Positions 46,456 through 58,440 of a stretch of 64,000 nt of DNA are shown here, piece by piece. The position numbers and the translations under genes are program-made. This stretch comes from Rutstroemia sp. NJR-2017a BVV2 (taxonomy: Eukaryota > Ascomycota > Leotiomycetes > Helotiales > Rutstroemiaceae). Location: NCBI GenBank assembly GCA_002946415.1, contig NJPS01000064.1:62001-126000 (forward strand). The letters are read 5' to 3'. Positions within the stretch are counted from its first letter, which is position 1. Every line of letters begins with the position of its first letter. The notes beneath the pieces were generated by a model. The model searched no databases. It worked only from the letters and a program-made list of their open reading frames with translations, and was not told the origin of the DNA.

Positions 46456-48294
46456 CTATGGCTTGCAACGGCCCATGAAACGAGGATACAAACAACATGT
46501 GCGAACAGAATGCTGTTTGCAGATCCATGCGATAAACCTCTCCAAGCCTAATCCATAACCACCATGTGGGGATGTACCATACCTATTGCAATGGCATTAG
46601 CATTTGTTGTATCGAAGCCTGTGGATTGGATATTCAGCATCAGAGATGGCAATAATGACTTACTTTCGCTGTTCAGTGTACCAGTAGTATTCCTTGGGGG
46701 AGATACCTTCGCGTTCATAAGCGGCCATTAATTCTTCATATCCTTCCATTCTCATTGATCCACCGACGATTTCACCAACACCTGGCATTAATACATCAAC
46801 ACTCTCTGTGACTCGTGGATCAGCTTCTTCTTTCTTCATGTAGAAGGCCTTGATCTCAACTGGGAAATGGGTAAGGAGGATAGGAAGGTTGATGATATCA
46901 GTCATCTTTCGCTCAGCAGCTTCAGCGATGTCATCACCGAAGACGTGAGGGTTGCCCTCCTCGTTGAGGATAGGTGGGTCTTGAGCGTTCAACCAGTCGA
47001 TAGCATCCGAGTAGCGCATGCGCTTAAATGGACGGGTAGGAGGTTTGAATTCAGGGTTGAGTTCTTTGATGTAACCGGCGATTTCGGGGTCTGCCATGAG
47101 GGTTCCGATGACCTTGCTGATGATTTCTTCCAGATGGTCCAATAAATCTTCAAAATCAATAAAATCCAATTCTGCCTCAACATGCGTATATTCGGACAAG
47201 TGGCGACGTGTTAAGGACTTCTCAGCACGGAAGGACTTTTCGATACAGTACACGTTACCAAGACTGGGGATACCAGTTTCAAGGTAGAGTTGGGATGATT
47301 GAGTAAGATATGCCTTCTCTCCGTAGTAATCGAGTTCGAACAGAGTCGACCCACCCTCAACTTGTGTCTGGACAAATGCAGGCGGACTAATCTTGGTGAA
47401 GTACATCTCTTTGTATGCTTTTGCGAATGCCCACTCGACAGCTGATCGGACCTTCATCACTGAAGATGCGGTATCCCCACGAAGCACCAAATGACGGTTG
47501 TCCAACATCGAAGACTCCCACTGATCCTGCTGTTGAGAGACTTTGTTGGTGATAGCATCAGCATCAGAAGGAGATCTGCCAATAACCTTGTAGTAGTCGA
47601 CGTGCAGTTCACGGTTATCTGGGGCCGATTGACCAGAAGGGACTTTTCGCATCTCTCCAAAAAGTGTGAGGGAGGTACCTTGTGCGAACGTAAGAGCATC
47701 GTAGGTCTTCGTAAGTTCGCCTTGTAAGATACATTGCAGATGTCCGTATCCGTCCACCAATGTAATAAATGTAGCTTGCTTTTGTTCTCGCAGTCTGTGA
47801 ATGCGACCTGAGACCTTGACTCGAGTTCCCTTCGCGTCGCCCTCACCAAGCTCAATATCCTTGCGCCCAATTGTGATCTTGACTGCTTTTGGTAGAGTTG
47901 AGTCTTCGGTAAGAACAATTTTCTTCGCATCCTCGAGGTTCTTGAGTCTGGCTTCTTCCTTCTCCTTTTCCTGGGCTGCCATTTGTTGTTGTTTAACAAT
48001 CTTCTTCTTGTGTTGATCCAATGCACTTTGTGCTTTCTTGACAGCACTTTTGGCAGGCTCCTTCCATACCAATCGCTCTGCTGGGTCCCCATCTGCACTC
48101 ACTGCTCCAGTGGTGGACGCACGAGTTTGATATGTTTTCCCCTCTGCCCCGCCCTGATGAATGTATGCGTATGCTAAAGACTTGTAAGGTTTGCTTTCCT
48201 CACCAGTTGCAGTTTCGTCATCATGACCAACATCCGTATCGACGTAAATAGTATCCATCTTTGTGCGCTCTGCGAGTTCTTGGATTGCAGCCAT
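46456..48294 (-). CDS. DED81: asparaginyl-tRNA synthetase, cytosolic
   Basis: Class IIb aminoacyl-tRNA synthetase of 585 residues that charges tRNA-Asn. Exons are 48294-46664 and 46582-46456. The small second exon supplies class II motif 3 ([14 protein letters not shown]) and the end [15 protein letters not shown]. The N-terminal extension (about 120 residues) includes a Lys/Gln-rich helix typical of eukaryotic cytosolic AsnRS. Next comes the OB-fold anticodon domain ([13 protein letters not shown]...LQCILQ). Motif 2 is [20 protein letters not shown] and [10 protein letters not shown] is also present. It is divergent from DNA ligase I across a 482-bp promoter region. The gene is essential in yeast and looks intact here. 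Confidence 0.95.
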
Positions 48295-48776
48295 TGTCGC
48301 GCGTGGTTGTTGATACTTTGAAATTTAGTTGAGATTTTGGAGGGGAATCTTTTAGTGGGGGAATTTATCCAGTCACCACTGTCGCTTTCTGACTCACGAT
48401 AAGGAGCAGGCCTGTATTGGTATCTATCAATGATAGTAGTGTAATTAGCAAAATGATTTAATTTACGCGGGACTACGCGTGGTTGACCTCATCGACGCGA
48501 CGAGCTGCCTAGAATTTGACCCTGCATATTCACATTCTACTATAAATCAGGGCCATATTGATGCCTATAAATCTCAATTAATAAAACATTTTACTCGTTT
48601 GTCTTCGCCTATTACTGGAAACATTCTCCGTAAACACTCCAAAATCGGGAACGTCTCAATTGACCAAAACCTGCACCTCGTTCCTTTTCACAGACTTTGT
48701 AATTGTGGCTTCGCGAACACTTCTCACACCGGTAGTAGGCACTATACGGACCACTTTACTGAGAACGTGCTGCACA
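48295..48776. promoter_or_regulatory. divergent AsnRS / DNA ligase promoter with MCB-like boxes
   Basis: A 482-bp divergent promoter. It contains a perfect ACGCGT (48475-48480), the core of the MluI cell-cycle box bound by MBF-type regulators, with related ACGCG at 48465-48469 and GACGCG near 48493-48498. MBF control of the replication ligase is known in yeasts; control here is inferred from the motif cluster. Confidence 0.5.
48475..48480. promoter_or_regulatory. ACGCGT MluI cell-cycle box
   Basis: A palindromic six-base match about 300 bp upstream of the DNA ligase ATG, with two more ACGCG cores within 25 bp. Chance occurrence of one 6-mer is possible. The cluster is what makes it notable. 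Confidence 0.45.
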
Positions 48777-51700
48777 ATGCCTCCTAAACAAGCAACCTTG
48801 GGGTATGTAAAAGATTCACAAACCACCTTGCGGTTCGTTGGCGTCTGGGATTGTGATTGCTATAGCATATGCTAATGTGAAATTTGTGGATAGCAAATTC
48901 TTCGGCCAGCCAAATGGCGCGAAGCCTGCGCCTGCAAAGCAATCCAAGCTCGCCTTTTCCTCAAAATCGAATCCGAATAAACAAACGCCAAGCTCAGCAC
49001 TGCCAGATGAAAATGAAGATGTTGATATGAAAGACGAGGACTCGGATGCAGAAGTTAAGCCGGTGGTTAAGAACGGTGACGAGGTAGCTAAGAAGGAAAA
49101 TGTGAAACCAGACAAAGGTAGATCCTCACAGAATGATTGCTGCGGCAGTCTTGCTTAATGTGGCGATAGGCATCAAGAGATCAAGATCGGCAAGTCCGAA
49201 ATCACTTGCAAAATCCAAGTCGACAAAAGCGAAGAAAGATATCAAGGACGAAGAAGAGGCGAAGGAGGAAGAGAATGAGGACGAAGATGAGGAGCCTATC
49301 GTAAAAAAGCCGCGACGGGCCGTCAAGACGGAAGCAACTGAGACGAAGTCCAAAGCAAAGTCGGCAACGACGAAATCGAAAGACAAGGCAGAGACGGTGA
49401 GCGAATCACCACCGAAAAAAACCAGATCAGCGAAGATGTCTCCGCCACCCAAACCTAGCAAGATGGCCAAGGAGGAGGACAATGATGAAGAAGTTGAGGA
49501 AGCGAAGCCGTCGCCCAAACCTACATCAAGAAGAAATTCTACCGTCTCCGAATCAGCATCTGAGGTCGAGGAGGAATTGGAATCTGATGAGGAAGAGAAG
49601 TCAGGAGTAGCTGCGAAGGCTCGCGAAAAGGTTCAAACTACATTGGCATCTAAGAGCAAGGATCCATATCCGGATTGGAAGCCAGGAGAGCCTGTACCAT
49701 ATGCCGCCTTATGTACGACATTTTCGTTGATTGAGATGACCACCAAGAGACTGGTAATCGCGGCTCATTGTTCCCTTTTCCTCCGTCAGGTTCTCCGACT
49801 CACACCCGACGACCTTTTACCTACGGTGTTATTGATGATCAATAAATTGGCGGCGGATTATGCTGGTATCGAACTGGGAATTGGCGAATCTCTGATCATG
49901 AAAGCCATCGGAGAATCGACAGGTCGAAATCTGAGCGTCATCAAAAATGACCAGAAGGAGATTGGTGATCTTGGACTTGTTGCAGTCAAGAGTAGATCAA
50001 ACCAGCCAGTTATGTTCAAGCCAAAGCCATTAACGGTCCGGGGTGTCCTCAAGAGCTTGATTGATATCGCTACTGTTCAGGGTAATGGTGCTCAAGGGCG
50101 AAAAGTGGATGGAATTAAGAAGCTACTCTCGGCCGCCGATGCTCATTCGGCAGGCAAGGTAGACATTACTAAGGATAAAGGAGGCCCAAGCGAGGCTAAG
50201 TATATTGTCCGATTCCTTGAGGGCAAGCTCCGTCTTGGTCTTGCAGAAAAGACTGTCCTTGTTTCTTTGGCTCAAGCCATGGTTTGTCATGAGATTGAAG
50301 CAAAGGGTTCAGGGAAGGTTCCTAGCACCGAGCAATTGGCCAAGGGTGAAGCCATTCTCAAGGCCGTTCACAGGTATATTTCATGCCTTTCTTTTGACAT
50401 TATATCAATGCTGACGAGCGAATAGCGAGCTTCCAAGTTACGATGTGGTCATTCCAGCTATGTTGGAACACGGAATCTTCAATCTACGGGACAACTGCAA
50501 ACTTCAACCAGGTGTACCATTAAAGCCTATGTTAGCCAAGCCAACGAAAGCAATTACGGAGGTGCTGGACCGATTCGAAAATCAGACATTCACTTGCGAA
50601 TACAAGTATGACGGTGAAAGAGCCCAGATACACTATGTCGCCAAAGATTCAAAACAACAATACCGTGGGGCTGCCCCACTTTCCACAACGATGTCATCGG
50701 GCGGCCTAGCAGCTATCTTCTCTCGAAATTCTGAAGACCTTTCTAAGAAATATCCAGATATTCTTGGCAAATTGAACACATGGGTGAAGGAAGATACCAA
50801 GAGCTTTGTTCTGGACTGTGAGACTGTTGCTTGGGATCTTGTCGAAAAGAAGGTTTTACCTTTCCAGCAGCTTATGACGCGAAAGAAGAAGGATGTTAAG
50901 GTCGAGGATGTCAAGGTCAAGGTCTGTGTGTTTGCCTTCGATCTGCTCTTCCTGAATGGAGAAGCGGTCGTACAAAAGTCATTACGTGAACGTCGTGAGC
51001 TTCTTCACAGTGCCTTTGAGCCTATCGAAGGAGAATTCCAATTCGCTACCAGCATGAATGGACAGGAACTGGATGAGATCCAAACTTTCCTCGACGAGAG
51101 CGTTAAAGCATCATGCGAGGGTCTTATGGTGAAGATGTTGGACGGTACGGAGAGTGGTTATGAACCCTCAAAACGAAGTAGGAATTGGCTCAAGGTAAAT
51201 CAGTCTAGATTAATCCATCCACGCGCAGAAACTAATACTTTTACACAGATCAAGAAGGATTATCTAAGCGGCATCGGTGACTCTCTAGACCTTGTCGTGC
51301 TGGGCGCCTACTTCGGTCGAGGAAAACGTACGTCCGTCTATGGCGCCTTCCTCCTCGCCTGCCATAACCCTTCCACGGACTCCTACGAAACTATCTGCAA
51401 CATAGGTACCGGATTCTCCGAACAAGTCCTTGAAGAACTTCACACCCAACTTTCCTCTATCGTCATCGATCGTCCAAAGCCCTTCTACTCTCACAGTTCC
51501 GGAAACCAGCATCAGCCGGATGTATGGTTCGAGCCCAAATACGTATGGGAAGTCAAGACGGCCGATTTAACTCTAAGTCCAAGGTATAAGGCTGCTTGTA
51601 AGGAAGGAATTGATAAGGGTGGAGAGAAGGGGATTAGTTTGAGGTTTCCAAGGTTTATGAGAGTGAGAGACGATAAGAAACCGGCGATGGCGACGACGAG

Positions 51701-51785
51701 CAGACAGGTGGCGGAGATGTATAGGAAGCAGGAGAGTGTGACGAAGAGTAAGGGGCCAAGTGTTGATGATGATTTCGAGTACTAG
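48777..51785 (+). CDS. cdc9: DNA ligase I (ATP-dependent, replicative)
   Basis: Complete nuclear DNA ligase of 919 residues. Exons are 48777-48802, 48894-49117, 49170-50373, 50426-51194 and 51249-51785. Splicing of the tiny first exon builds the PCNA-binding PIP box QATLGKFFG at residues 5-13. A long charged, Lys/Ser-rich linker with basic clusters (SKSTKAKK, KKPRR) acts as a nuclear-localisation region. Then come the DNA-binding domain (YAALCTTFSLIEMTTKR...), the nucleotidyltransferase motif EYKYDGERAQIH with the AMP-accepting Lys at about residue 545, EGLMVKML, and RNWLKIKKDYL created by removal of a 54-bp in-frame intron. It seals Okazaki fragments. It is divergent from AsnRS and its promoter carries ACGCGT. 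Confidence 0.95.
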
Positions 51786-53175
51786 GCGGATGAAGTCGGA
51801 GACGCTGTAATAGCTCGGCTGGCTGCGGTACGAGAATCTTGCTTAAAGGGGTTACAAATTAGAAGCCCGGCCGACTTAGTGTACAATATTTGATGATGTA
51901 GTTATAACTCGCTTGCTATATTGCAGCGACAGTCAAGGAACAGTAGATCCAGCAAGAGATTTTGATGCCTACCTTTCTGTACAAAATTGCGCTGAGATAA
52001 TAAAAAGGAAATCCCCTGTAGTGCGATCACCTCCTCCTAACACCAACCCCAACCCAATCGCCATATCCTCATATCCCAGCTCTTTTCCATCCCAGCCCTC
52101 CTCCATCCCAACTCTCCTCCTTCCACCTCTAAGCATACCCCTGTATCATCAGACTGTGCCCACTCTAGCACAGCGGAAGTCCTGCTGTAAGCAGTACTCT
52201 GAGCCAATTGGTCCTCGGAACAACCTCAATCACTATATCTATCCTTCCAATATGCAAGGACTGCAGATCGGGCTCCTTCCGAGGTCGTATGATCTATCAT
52301 TCTGCCAATACTGGCGTTTCGTATCCGGTCCGTAGAATGCTCAGGAGAGCCTATGGGGTTATCATTTTCATACAGATCATTATCTGCTATAAGCTACATC
52401 TAGCAGAAACCCGTTCTTCTCGTTACAGATCAGCCTAGATACATATATACAGCATATATAGTCGTTATACTGACCTCAGGGGCTCACCGAAATCCTTACT
52501 CTAACATATAATATAACAGCGTAATCAGACAGAAGCTGGCCATATCATCGTGAGGCATTTATTCTATTGGCCAGGTCGTATCATATAGAGACACCAAGGG
52601 TAAGTCTCCCCTATCGCGGTCACCGAGCAGGTATTACTGTAAGGATTGAGATATTGTAGCACTAAGGCGAAGAAGGCGAGGGTAGCAAGTTGGGCTCACG
52701 CTTGTATCTCGGGCAATACGATACTATAATCGCCATCGCAATAGTTACAAGTATCGATTCCAGAGTAGCAGATCGAGGAAGATCGAGGGGTTTGGCTTCA
52801 AACCGGCTGCACTATCAAGGCTTTTCAGCTATGATAAGGCATACTAAGTAGATCTCAGTAGAGAAGTCGATAGTACATGACAAGGTCAAGCAGGCGAGAG
52901 AGGGGTATTAGAAGAAGATTGAGGAAGAAGATAGTTGAGGAGAAGGGAGCACGAAGTTTTATAGATGTTGAAAGCGGCGGCCGGCCCGTGCACGCACCTT
53001 GCCTAATACGGCGGCCGCTAAACTCGGGGGGGCAAACCGTTGTACTGATATAATATATATAAAAAGCTTGATAAAAAAAACTACCAAATCGTTGTTTACG
53101 CTACTAAACTAGTATCAAAAATTTAAAGTTATTTGTTTCTACATTGGAGAATAGTATCTGGATGCGTGATCCAAG
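51786..53175. other. intergenic with retroelement-like debris
   Basis: About 52440-52620 contains a frame reading GHIIVRHLFYWPGRII before a stop, which recalls the H2C2 zinc-binding/integrase segment of Ty3-type retrotransposons. About 52974-53030 is GC-rich, with GCGGCGGCCGG and GGCGGCCGC in near-inverted arrangement. 51910-52440 has no recognisable content. Confidence 0.35.
52440..52620 (+). mobile_element. possible Ty3-type integrase relic
   Basis: The translated match is a few residues only (GH...RHLFYWPG) and is interrupted by a stop. The rest of the polyprotein is absent. Offered as a weak hint of old transposon debris next to a RIP-damaged P450. Confidence 0.3.
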
Positions 53176-54781
53176 TTATTTTATTCTTTGCCCAAGAAGT
53201 TTCCCGTTTATCAATGACAACTTATACCCTTTCAGGATATGCACAAGAATGACTCTAATGATAATATCCGCCACATATTTACCCATGCAAGTCCTTGGCC
53301 CGAATCCAAATCTCCAAAAATTATATCTGGATTTGACGGAATTTCGTTCGAGGAACCGGCTCGGGCGGTATACCGTACTATCATTACCCCAGTATGCGTT
53401 GTGGGTGTTCAGGGCATAGGTATCAACAATAAAATTCATTCCCGCGGGTATAATGAAGCCTCCAGCTAGATGATCTGTGGGTGCAGCTTGTGGGATGGAG
53501 AAAGCAGCTAGCGGTTTCAATCGCGAGGATTCCAATATAGATGCAGCTAACAGTGTTGAGCTACTTAAGATATAACGGTGCTCTGCTTCTTTCTCGAAGT
53601 CACCTGCCTTATGACTCGTAATCTCTCTGCGCAGCTCTGTTTGGAAGTCTGGGTGCGTTGCCAAGAACATGAGAACCTATGATATCCCGCCTATTGTTAC
53701 GTCAAGATTTGCGAACAATATCTCATCCAGAGTTTGCAATATCTGCTCTTTTGTCATTGATCCGGATTCTATGGCGCCATAGAACTGTACAATGGGTACA
53801 TTGGAGGACTGTTGTGTGGCATGATGATGTGCCAAGTCATTGAAGCGTGACTATCCGGATTTGAACTTAGCCAGGTTGATGATGGTAGCTATGGGTAGAT
53901 ATCGACTCCAGCGGAATCTTGTGAAGCCTCCTCCGATAACGTGGCGGAAGATTGATTCACGTATGGGAATAAGTTGTTCTAATGTTTGACGCATTTCCAT
54001 GGATAGGTCCCCATATAGTATATTGGCGACAATCCAGAAGGGAAGAAGTTTCAAATCTTTCACTGGCCTCAAGAGACCTTGATGTAATTCTCTGTTCTCG
54101 TGCAAGGAGTCAAAATGTCTCTCAGTTATCTTCTTCATACTTTCTATGTATCCGCCTACCTCTTTGTGCAGAAAGGCAATCTCGGTAATTGATCGCAAAT
54201 TTTGCCATTCCAAGTGGCTGACGAGTCCGATGCATTTACCCAACAACTCTCCCATGAGCCAATCAGAGTTGTTGTTTGCTGCTTTGGTGTGTCTGTCGGA
54301 ATCTGCAAAAACAGTTTGGACGTCTTCTGGTTTGGTCAAGACACTGTCCGCCCGCAAAAAAAAACATTAGCTTGCAGAAGCAAAACGCCAGTTTTAAACT
54401 AGCAGGCAGCTTACATTTCGGAATTCATTCCTGACCATACACGATAGATGCCTCCATATTTGTTCCTCCAAATTTCCCCGTTCTTTTCTCCCTCTAAGAA
54501 TTTGCCAACGTCTCCTTGGCCATTTGGCCAACGATAAGAACAAGTTGGTAGGTCATATTTTCCGTCTGCCGACTTGATAGGATACTGCCAGAGTAGACAT
54601 GCCTGCCAAAGTTATTGATAAATGGTTCTCTCTGAAAAGAATGAGAATTATCACTTACATTTATCACTGATGACATAACATCGGTGAGTAAAGTCGTCGA
54701 ATATGAGATGCAAAAAAATAATATCACCAGAAGCATGAGCCACCATAGTGGGCTGATGGTAAAGATTTCTTCCGAAAACAT
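53176..54781 (-). pseudogene. cytochrome P450 with two RIP-like nonsense codons
   Basis: Degenerate P450. The first exon ends near 54685 (anchor WWLMLLVILFFCISYSTTLL). A second exon covers YPIKSADGKYDLP and EIWRNKYGGIYRVWSGM. A third starts near 54345 with VLTKPEDVQTVFADSDRH and continues through the heme region. K-helix ESSRLKP and heme loop FGFGPRTCMG are present. Two in-frame TAGs, 53853-53851 (FKSG*SRFND) and 53679-53677 (GGIS*VLMFLATHP), sit where Trp is expected. TGG to TAG is CCA to CTA on the other strand, the CpA-to-TpA change typical of RIP. I-helix residues read NLDVTIGG. Divergent from the MFS transporter at 55041. Confidence 0.8.
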
Positions 54782-55040
54782 TTTCTTCTTCTGGAAAGTG
54801 GTTGCTTCTAACTTTCCTCAGTGATCAGCTCAATGTACTGTCAATCTTATATTGTACCGGCATTACGGTAAGCTTCAACCGGGGCCCGTTGCGAGAACGG
54901 TTGCCGATAGGATGTGCATTCGACCACCTCACCAAGTATCAGCATGTAAAACTTCAAGAGATCGACTTTGGATTTTGGTGCTGATCATTAATGTTTCTAC
55001 TCATTCTAAACGACCGATTTGCTTTAATTTCTACTTCATC
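54782..55040. promoter_or_regulatory. divergent promoter between P450 pseudogene and transporter
   Basis: A 259-bp head-to-head gap. No repeat or motif recognised. Confidence 0.3.
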
Positions 55041-56589
55041 ATGGACTTGCTAAACGATGGCACAAGCGACGAAAACGAGACAACACAACTATGGAAAGAT
55101 GGCGGAGAGGCTCCAAGCCAAATTCGACCATTTACTTCTTCCGTTAACCAGGAAATGGTTCCGATAGATGGTGAAGGTCTAGACCCAATTTTAGTATTGC
55201 CAATATCGTTCCTGGCGGCACTGGGAATGGCGGCCACAGCAGCGACTAGCATCTTTGCATATGCGACTCTTCTGTGTGAAGATCCAAGAAATTGCGAAGA
55301 ATCCCAGCAGAAAGACTACGCTGGATCAGTTGCTTTATCCGTGTCAATCGCAAATATATGTAGTTTGTTGGCCCTAGGCTCTCTCGAGAAACTATCGAGG
55401 AGACACCGGAAAGCAGGTCTAGCAATGTGGATAATTTGCAGATCCATGAGCGTAGCAGTCCTCGCAATTGGAGGTATGCTCAAATCGATTTCATCTCCTA
55501 GCAAAACAGACCAACTAATTGAGAACAATTTAAGTTTACTTCAGGAGCATCAAGATCGCTTTATCAGGCCGAATCTTCCAGGGTTTGGCATCAGACAATT
55601 TGCTGCATTTTAGCCTCAACGCCATTTATGTTAGAGCGGCTGCTAAAGCTCAGTTTTCCCGACTTATTGGGGCTTCTTTGGCTTTATTCATGGTCGGTAT
55701 ATCCATAAGTCCCGCCATAGCCGGTTTGTTTCATGACTTTACAATGAGCTTCCTCATGGCTGGTGGAATATTTGCCGTCTGTCTCCTTTACCTCCTCTAC
55801 TTTGTCAGAGGGAGAAATGGGGCAAAAATTTCGCTCAGATTCAGCCAAGAAGATACAGACTCGCAGCAATCTGTCACGGGCAATGGCTCGACTAGAATTA
55901 ACGTGCAGTCACTGACTGAAACCATATTCTCACCATTGGGGCCATTCTACTCCAGACCGACGTCCCTCTTAACGGGGTTAGCACTGCTTATTTATACGGC
56001 CGTACAATCGTATGTTTTCTCGCTGATATTAGTACATACATCGCTAGTCTTCGGATTCACAGGCAAGCAGAATGGATATCTCTTGAGCATCGTCCATGCC
56101 GTGTCGGCTATCTATTTATTCACGGTGTTATTTGTGGTGCCACGAATGACTCGGCAGGAGCACATGACCGAAGGAAATACACGAAATTCTGTCTCAGGAA
56201 GCCGTGATTCCAGATTGGCTTTGGTATCTATGTGCACACATTCTGCAGCTCTTTTGGAATTCGCCAATTCATCTCAAGTTTGGGAAATATATGCCTTTAG
56301 CGCTCTTTTGGCTCTAGGTCTAGCCACCCCTTCCTTTATCAAATCCCATTTCCTAAAAGGCTTTCCAAAAAGAGATGGGGCAGAAGCAGTAGGAGCCTTA
56401 GCAATGATAGAGACGCCGGGGTCATTGTTTTCGCCGCTGATTATGGGGGCTTGGCAGGTTCTTTGGCCAGGAAAGGGGGTTTTCTATGGTGCAGCTGGAA
56501 TGATGGCGTTGGGGACAGCACTGCTTGGTATTTCGGCGTTTATTTTCAATACGGACATGTCTCTTAATTATGATGATGATGATGAATGA
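55041..56589 (+). CDS. major facilitator superfamily transporter
   Basis: Membrane transporter of 495 residues, exons 55041-55473 and 55535-56589. The intron (GTATGC...ATTTAAG with branch-like AACTAAT) rebuilds AIGVYFRSIKIALSGRIFQGLASDN. After an acidic N-terminal tail come hydrophobic helices LVLPISFLAALGMAATAATSIF, VALSVSIANICSLLAL, then RLIGASLALFMVGISISPAIAGL, FLMAGGIFAVCLLYLLYFV, a charged central loop (SQEDTDSQQ) and several more helices, ending in a short poly-Asp tail. This two-halves-and-loop architecture is MFS. I cannot identify the subfamily or cargo. Its position beside P450, oxidoreductase and methyltransferase genes suggests metabolite export. Confidence 0.78.
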
Positions 56590-56973
56590 GGAACCAGAGG
56601 TATATTCCCCTATTCGCAGACCAAGTTTAGCCTAAATACGCTGAAGCCGATTGAATCTCTTCAGAGGTCTATATGTCAAATTTTTCTCAATTAAATTTTG
56701 GGAGTGGCCCAGAAGTACCGGACGAGAACTTCTTCCAAAAAGGGCAAAATCAACTTACCCAGTTCGTGGAACCAAAAGCTGGTAGTAGCCAAGTTCTTCC
56801 GTAAGAGGCTTGGGTAATTCAGAATTGTCGGGTCCCGGTGCGCAGATTCCCGCAAAATACAGTGAGGATCCTCCCCCAAGCTTTCGCTTACAACGACGGA
56901 CTCCGAACTGTCTCTATGTAGTATAATACAGAGTCGCAATGTCTCATGAGTCTCACGCTTCATCAGAGCTACC
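56590..56973. other. intergenic, promoter of oxidoreductase
   Basis: No recognisable content apart from the presumed promoter of the gene at 56974. Confidence 0.35.
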
Positions 56974-57994
56974 ATGTCTGCCATTTCTGATGTTCTCATT
57001 ATCGGCGGAGGCCCAGCGGGACTCTCAGCTGCCCTGACACTCGCCCGCCAGCTTCATACCGTCAGTGTTTTTGACTCGAAAACATATGGGAATGATAATT
57101 CCAAACACCAGCATATGATTCTGATCTGGGACCATATGGAACCATCTCTGTATCGAGCTGCGGCACGAGAGAATATTCTAGCCCAATACGACACTGTCAC
57201 ATTCTATGACACAACTATTGAGACTGTGAGAAAATTGGATGACGGGACTTTTGAGGTTACGAACAACGATGGAATTGTTTCGGTTGGAATAAAACTAGTC
57301 CTTGCTTCCGGCGTTCAGGATATATTCCCAAACATAACTGGGTTTGAGGAGTGCTGGGGAAAAAGAATGTTCGTATTTTTCATTCTCTACAAAGATGTAG
57401 AAAGAGTTAGTCTGATGAAGCTACTATATATTAGATTCCATTGTCTTTTTTGTAAAAGGCTACGAAGAGCGGGGTTCTTCATCTTCTGGTATTCTCGCCA
57501 TCGATGCTCTCGCTTCGATTCCCCATGCCATGCACATAGGACGTCACGCTCTACAGTTATCCTCATCCTTAACTTTCTACACAAACGGCTATCTGGAGTT
57601 TGCAAAAGAGCTTGAAGCTGTACTTTATTCCACTCCACGAATGAGTGTAGACTCACGGGAAATTGAGAAGCTTGCCAAGGGACCCAATGCTTCCGACATC
57701 ATCATCCATTTCATAGATGGTAGCAAGAAGACTGAGGCTTTTCTTGGGGCGGTCCCGAAACTGAAGCAGCGTACTCCGTTCGCGACGCAGTTGGGACTGG
57801 AAATCAATCCAAGCGGCGATATCAAAGCCAAGCCTCCTTTTCAGCAGACAGATGTGAGGGGAGTTTTTGTGGCTGGTGACTGCGGAAGCACAATGAAGTT
57901 TGCAGCGAATGCTTTGTCGACAGGGACGGCTGTAGGGTCAGGTGTGTCGGCGCAAATTCTTGCTGATAAGTTTGGCCATGAACCGCTTTTCTGA
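56974..57994 (+). pseudogene. gliT-like FAD disulfide oxidoreductase with a 1-nt frameshift
   Basis: FAD/NAD(P)-linked thioredoxin-reductase-like protein related to fungal dithiol oxidases such as GliT. Exons 56974-57368 and 57435-57994. The N-terminus has VLIIGGGPAGLSAALTLAR (FAD Rossmann). The exon junction gives RIFHCLFCK with the redox CxxC (Cys-Leu-Phe-Cys). GYEERGSSSSGILA follows, but only after skipping one base in the AAAA run at 57454-57457. The C-terminus has TDVRGVFVAGDCGS and SGVSAQIL. Total spliced length is 3n+1, confirming the slip. It may be a real frameshift or a homopolymer error; if repaired by the true sequence it would be a complete enzyme. Neighbours are an exporter and methyltransferases. 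Confidence 0.82.
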
Positions 57995-58269
57995 GAGTCC
58001 TCTAGAAGAAGAAAAAGGCATGGTTTGAGAATATGGATGTAGAGTTCTTAAATTTCACCATGATAGGAGCAGACTTAGTGCTGTTGTATTGAACTAGAGA
58101 TCTAATAATTGCACTAAAACAGTTGATTTAATCATGCCATGCGATCCAATACTTGTTGCCAGTCAATAGTATGAGTAGAACCTACTTGGATCCTTACTGA
58201 TGCTAGAGGCGATATTGGTAATTCTGAATGTTCTCTGCAGTCTCGGAAACTATTGCTGACGAATGAATC
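57995..58269. other. intergenic
   Basis: Decayed or unrecognisable sequence between the gliT-like gene and the second reductase relic. Confidence 0.3.
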
Positions 58270-58440
58270 TCAATCACCAAGGCACCCTTTTGGCAAACAA
58301 CAACACCTGGCGTCTTTGCGGCTGGTGACTGCGCCTCCCCTTTTAAAATTATTCCCAATGCTTTGCTTATGGGTGCAAATGCTGGCGCGGGCATTGCGAG
58401 AGAGTTGCCGAGGAGGCTTACCCATCATTCTGTAGATAGA
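58270..58440 (+). pseudogene. C-terminal relic of a second gliT-like reductase
   Basis: The frame reads PFWQTTTPGVFAAGDCASPF followed by KIIPNALLMGANAGAGIARELP, the FAD-binding C-terminal motif (T-P-G-V-F-A-A-G-D-C) of thioredoxin-reductase-like enzymes. It is paralogous to the end of the preceding gene (VRGVFVAGDCGSTMKF). Nothing upstream supports the rest of a gene, so this is the tail of a duplicated, mostly erased copy. Confidence 0.75.
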
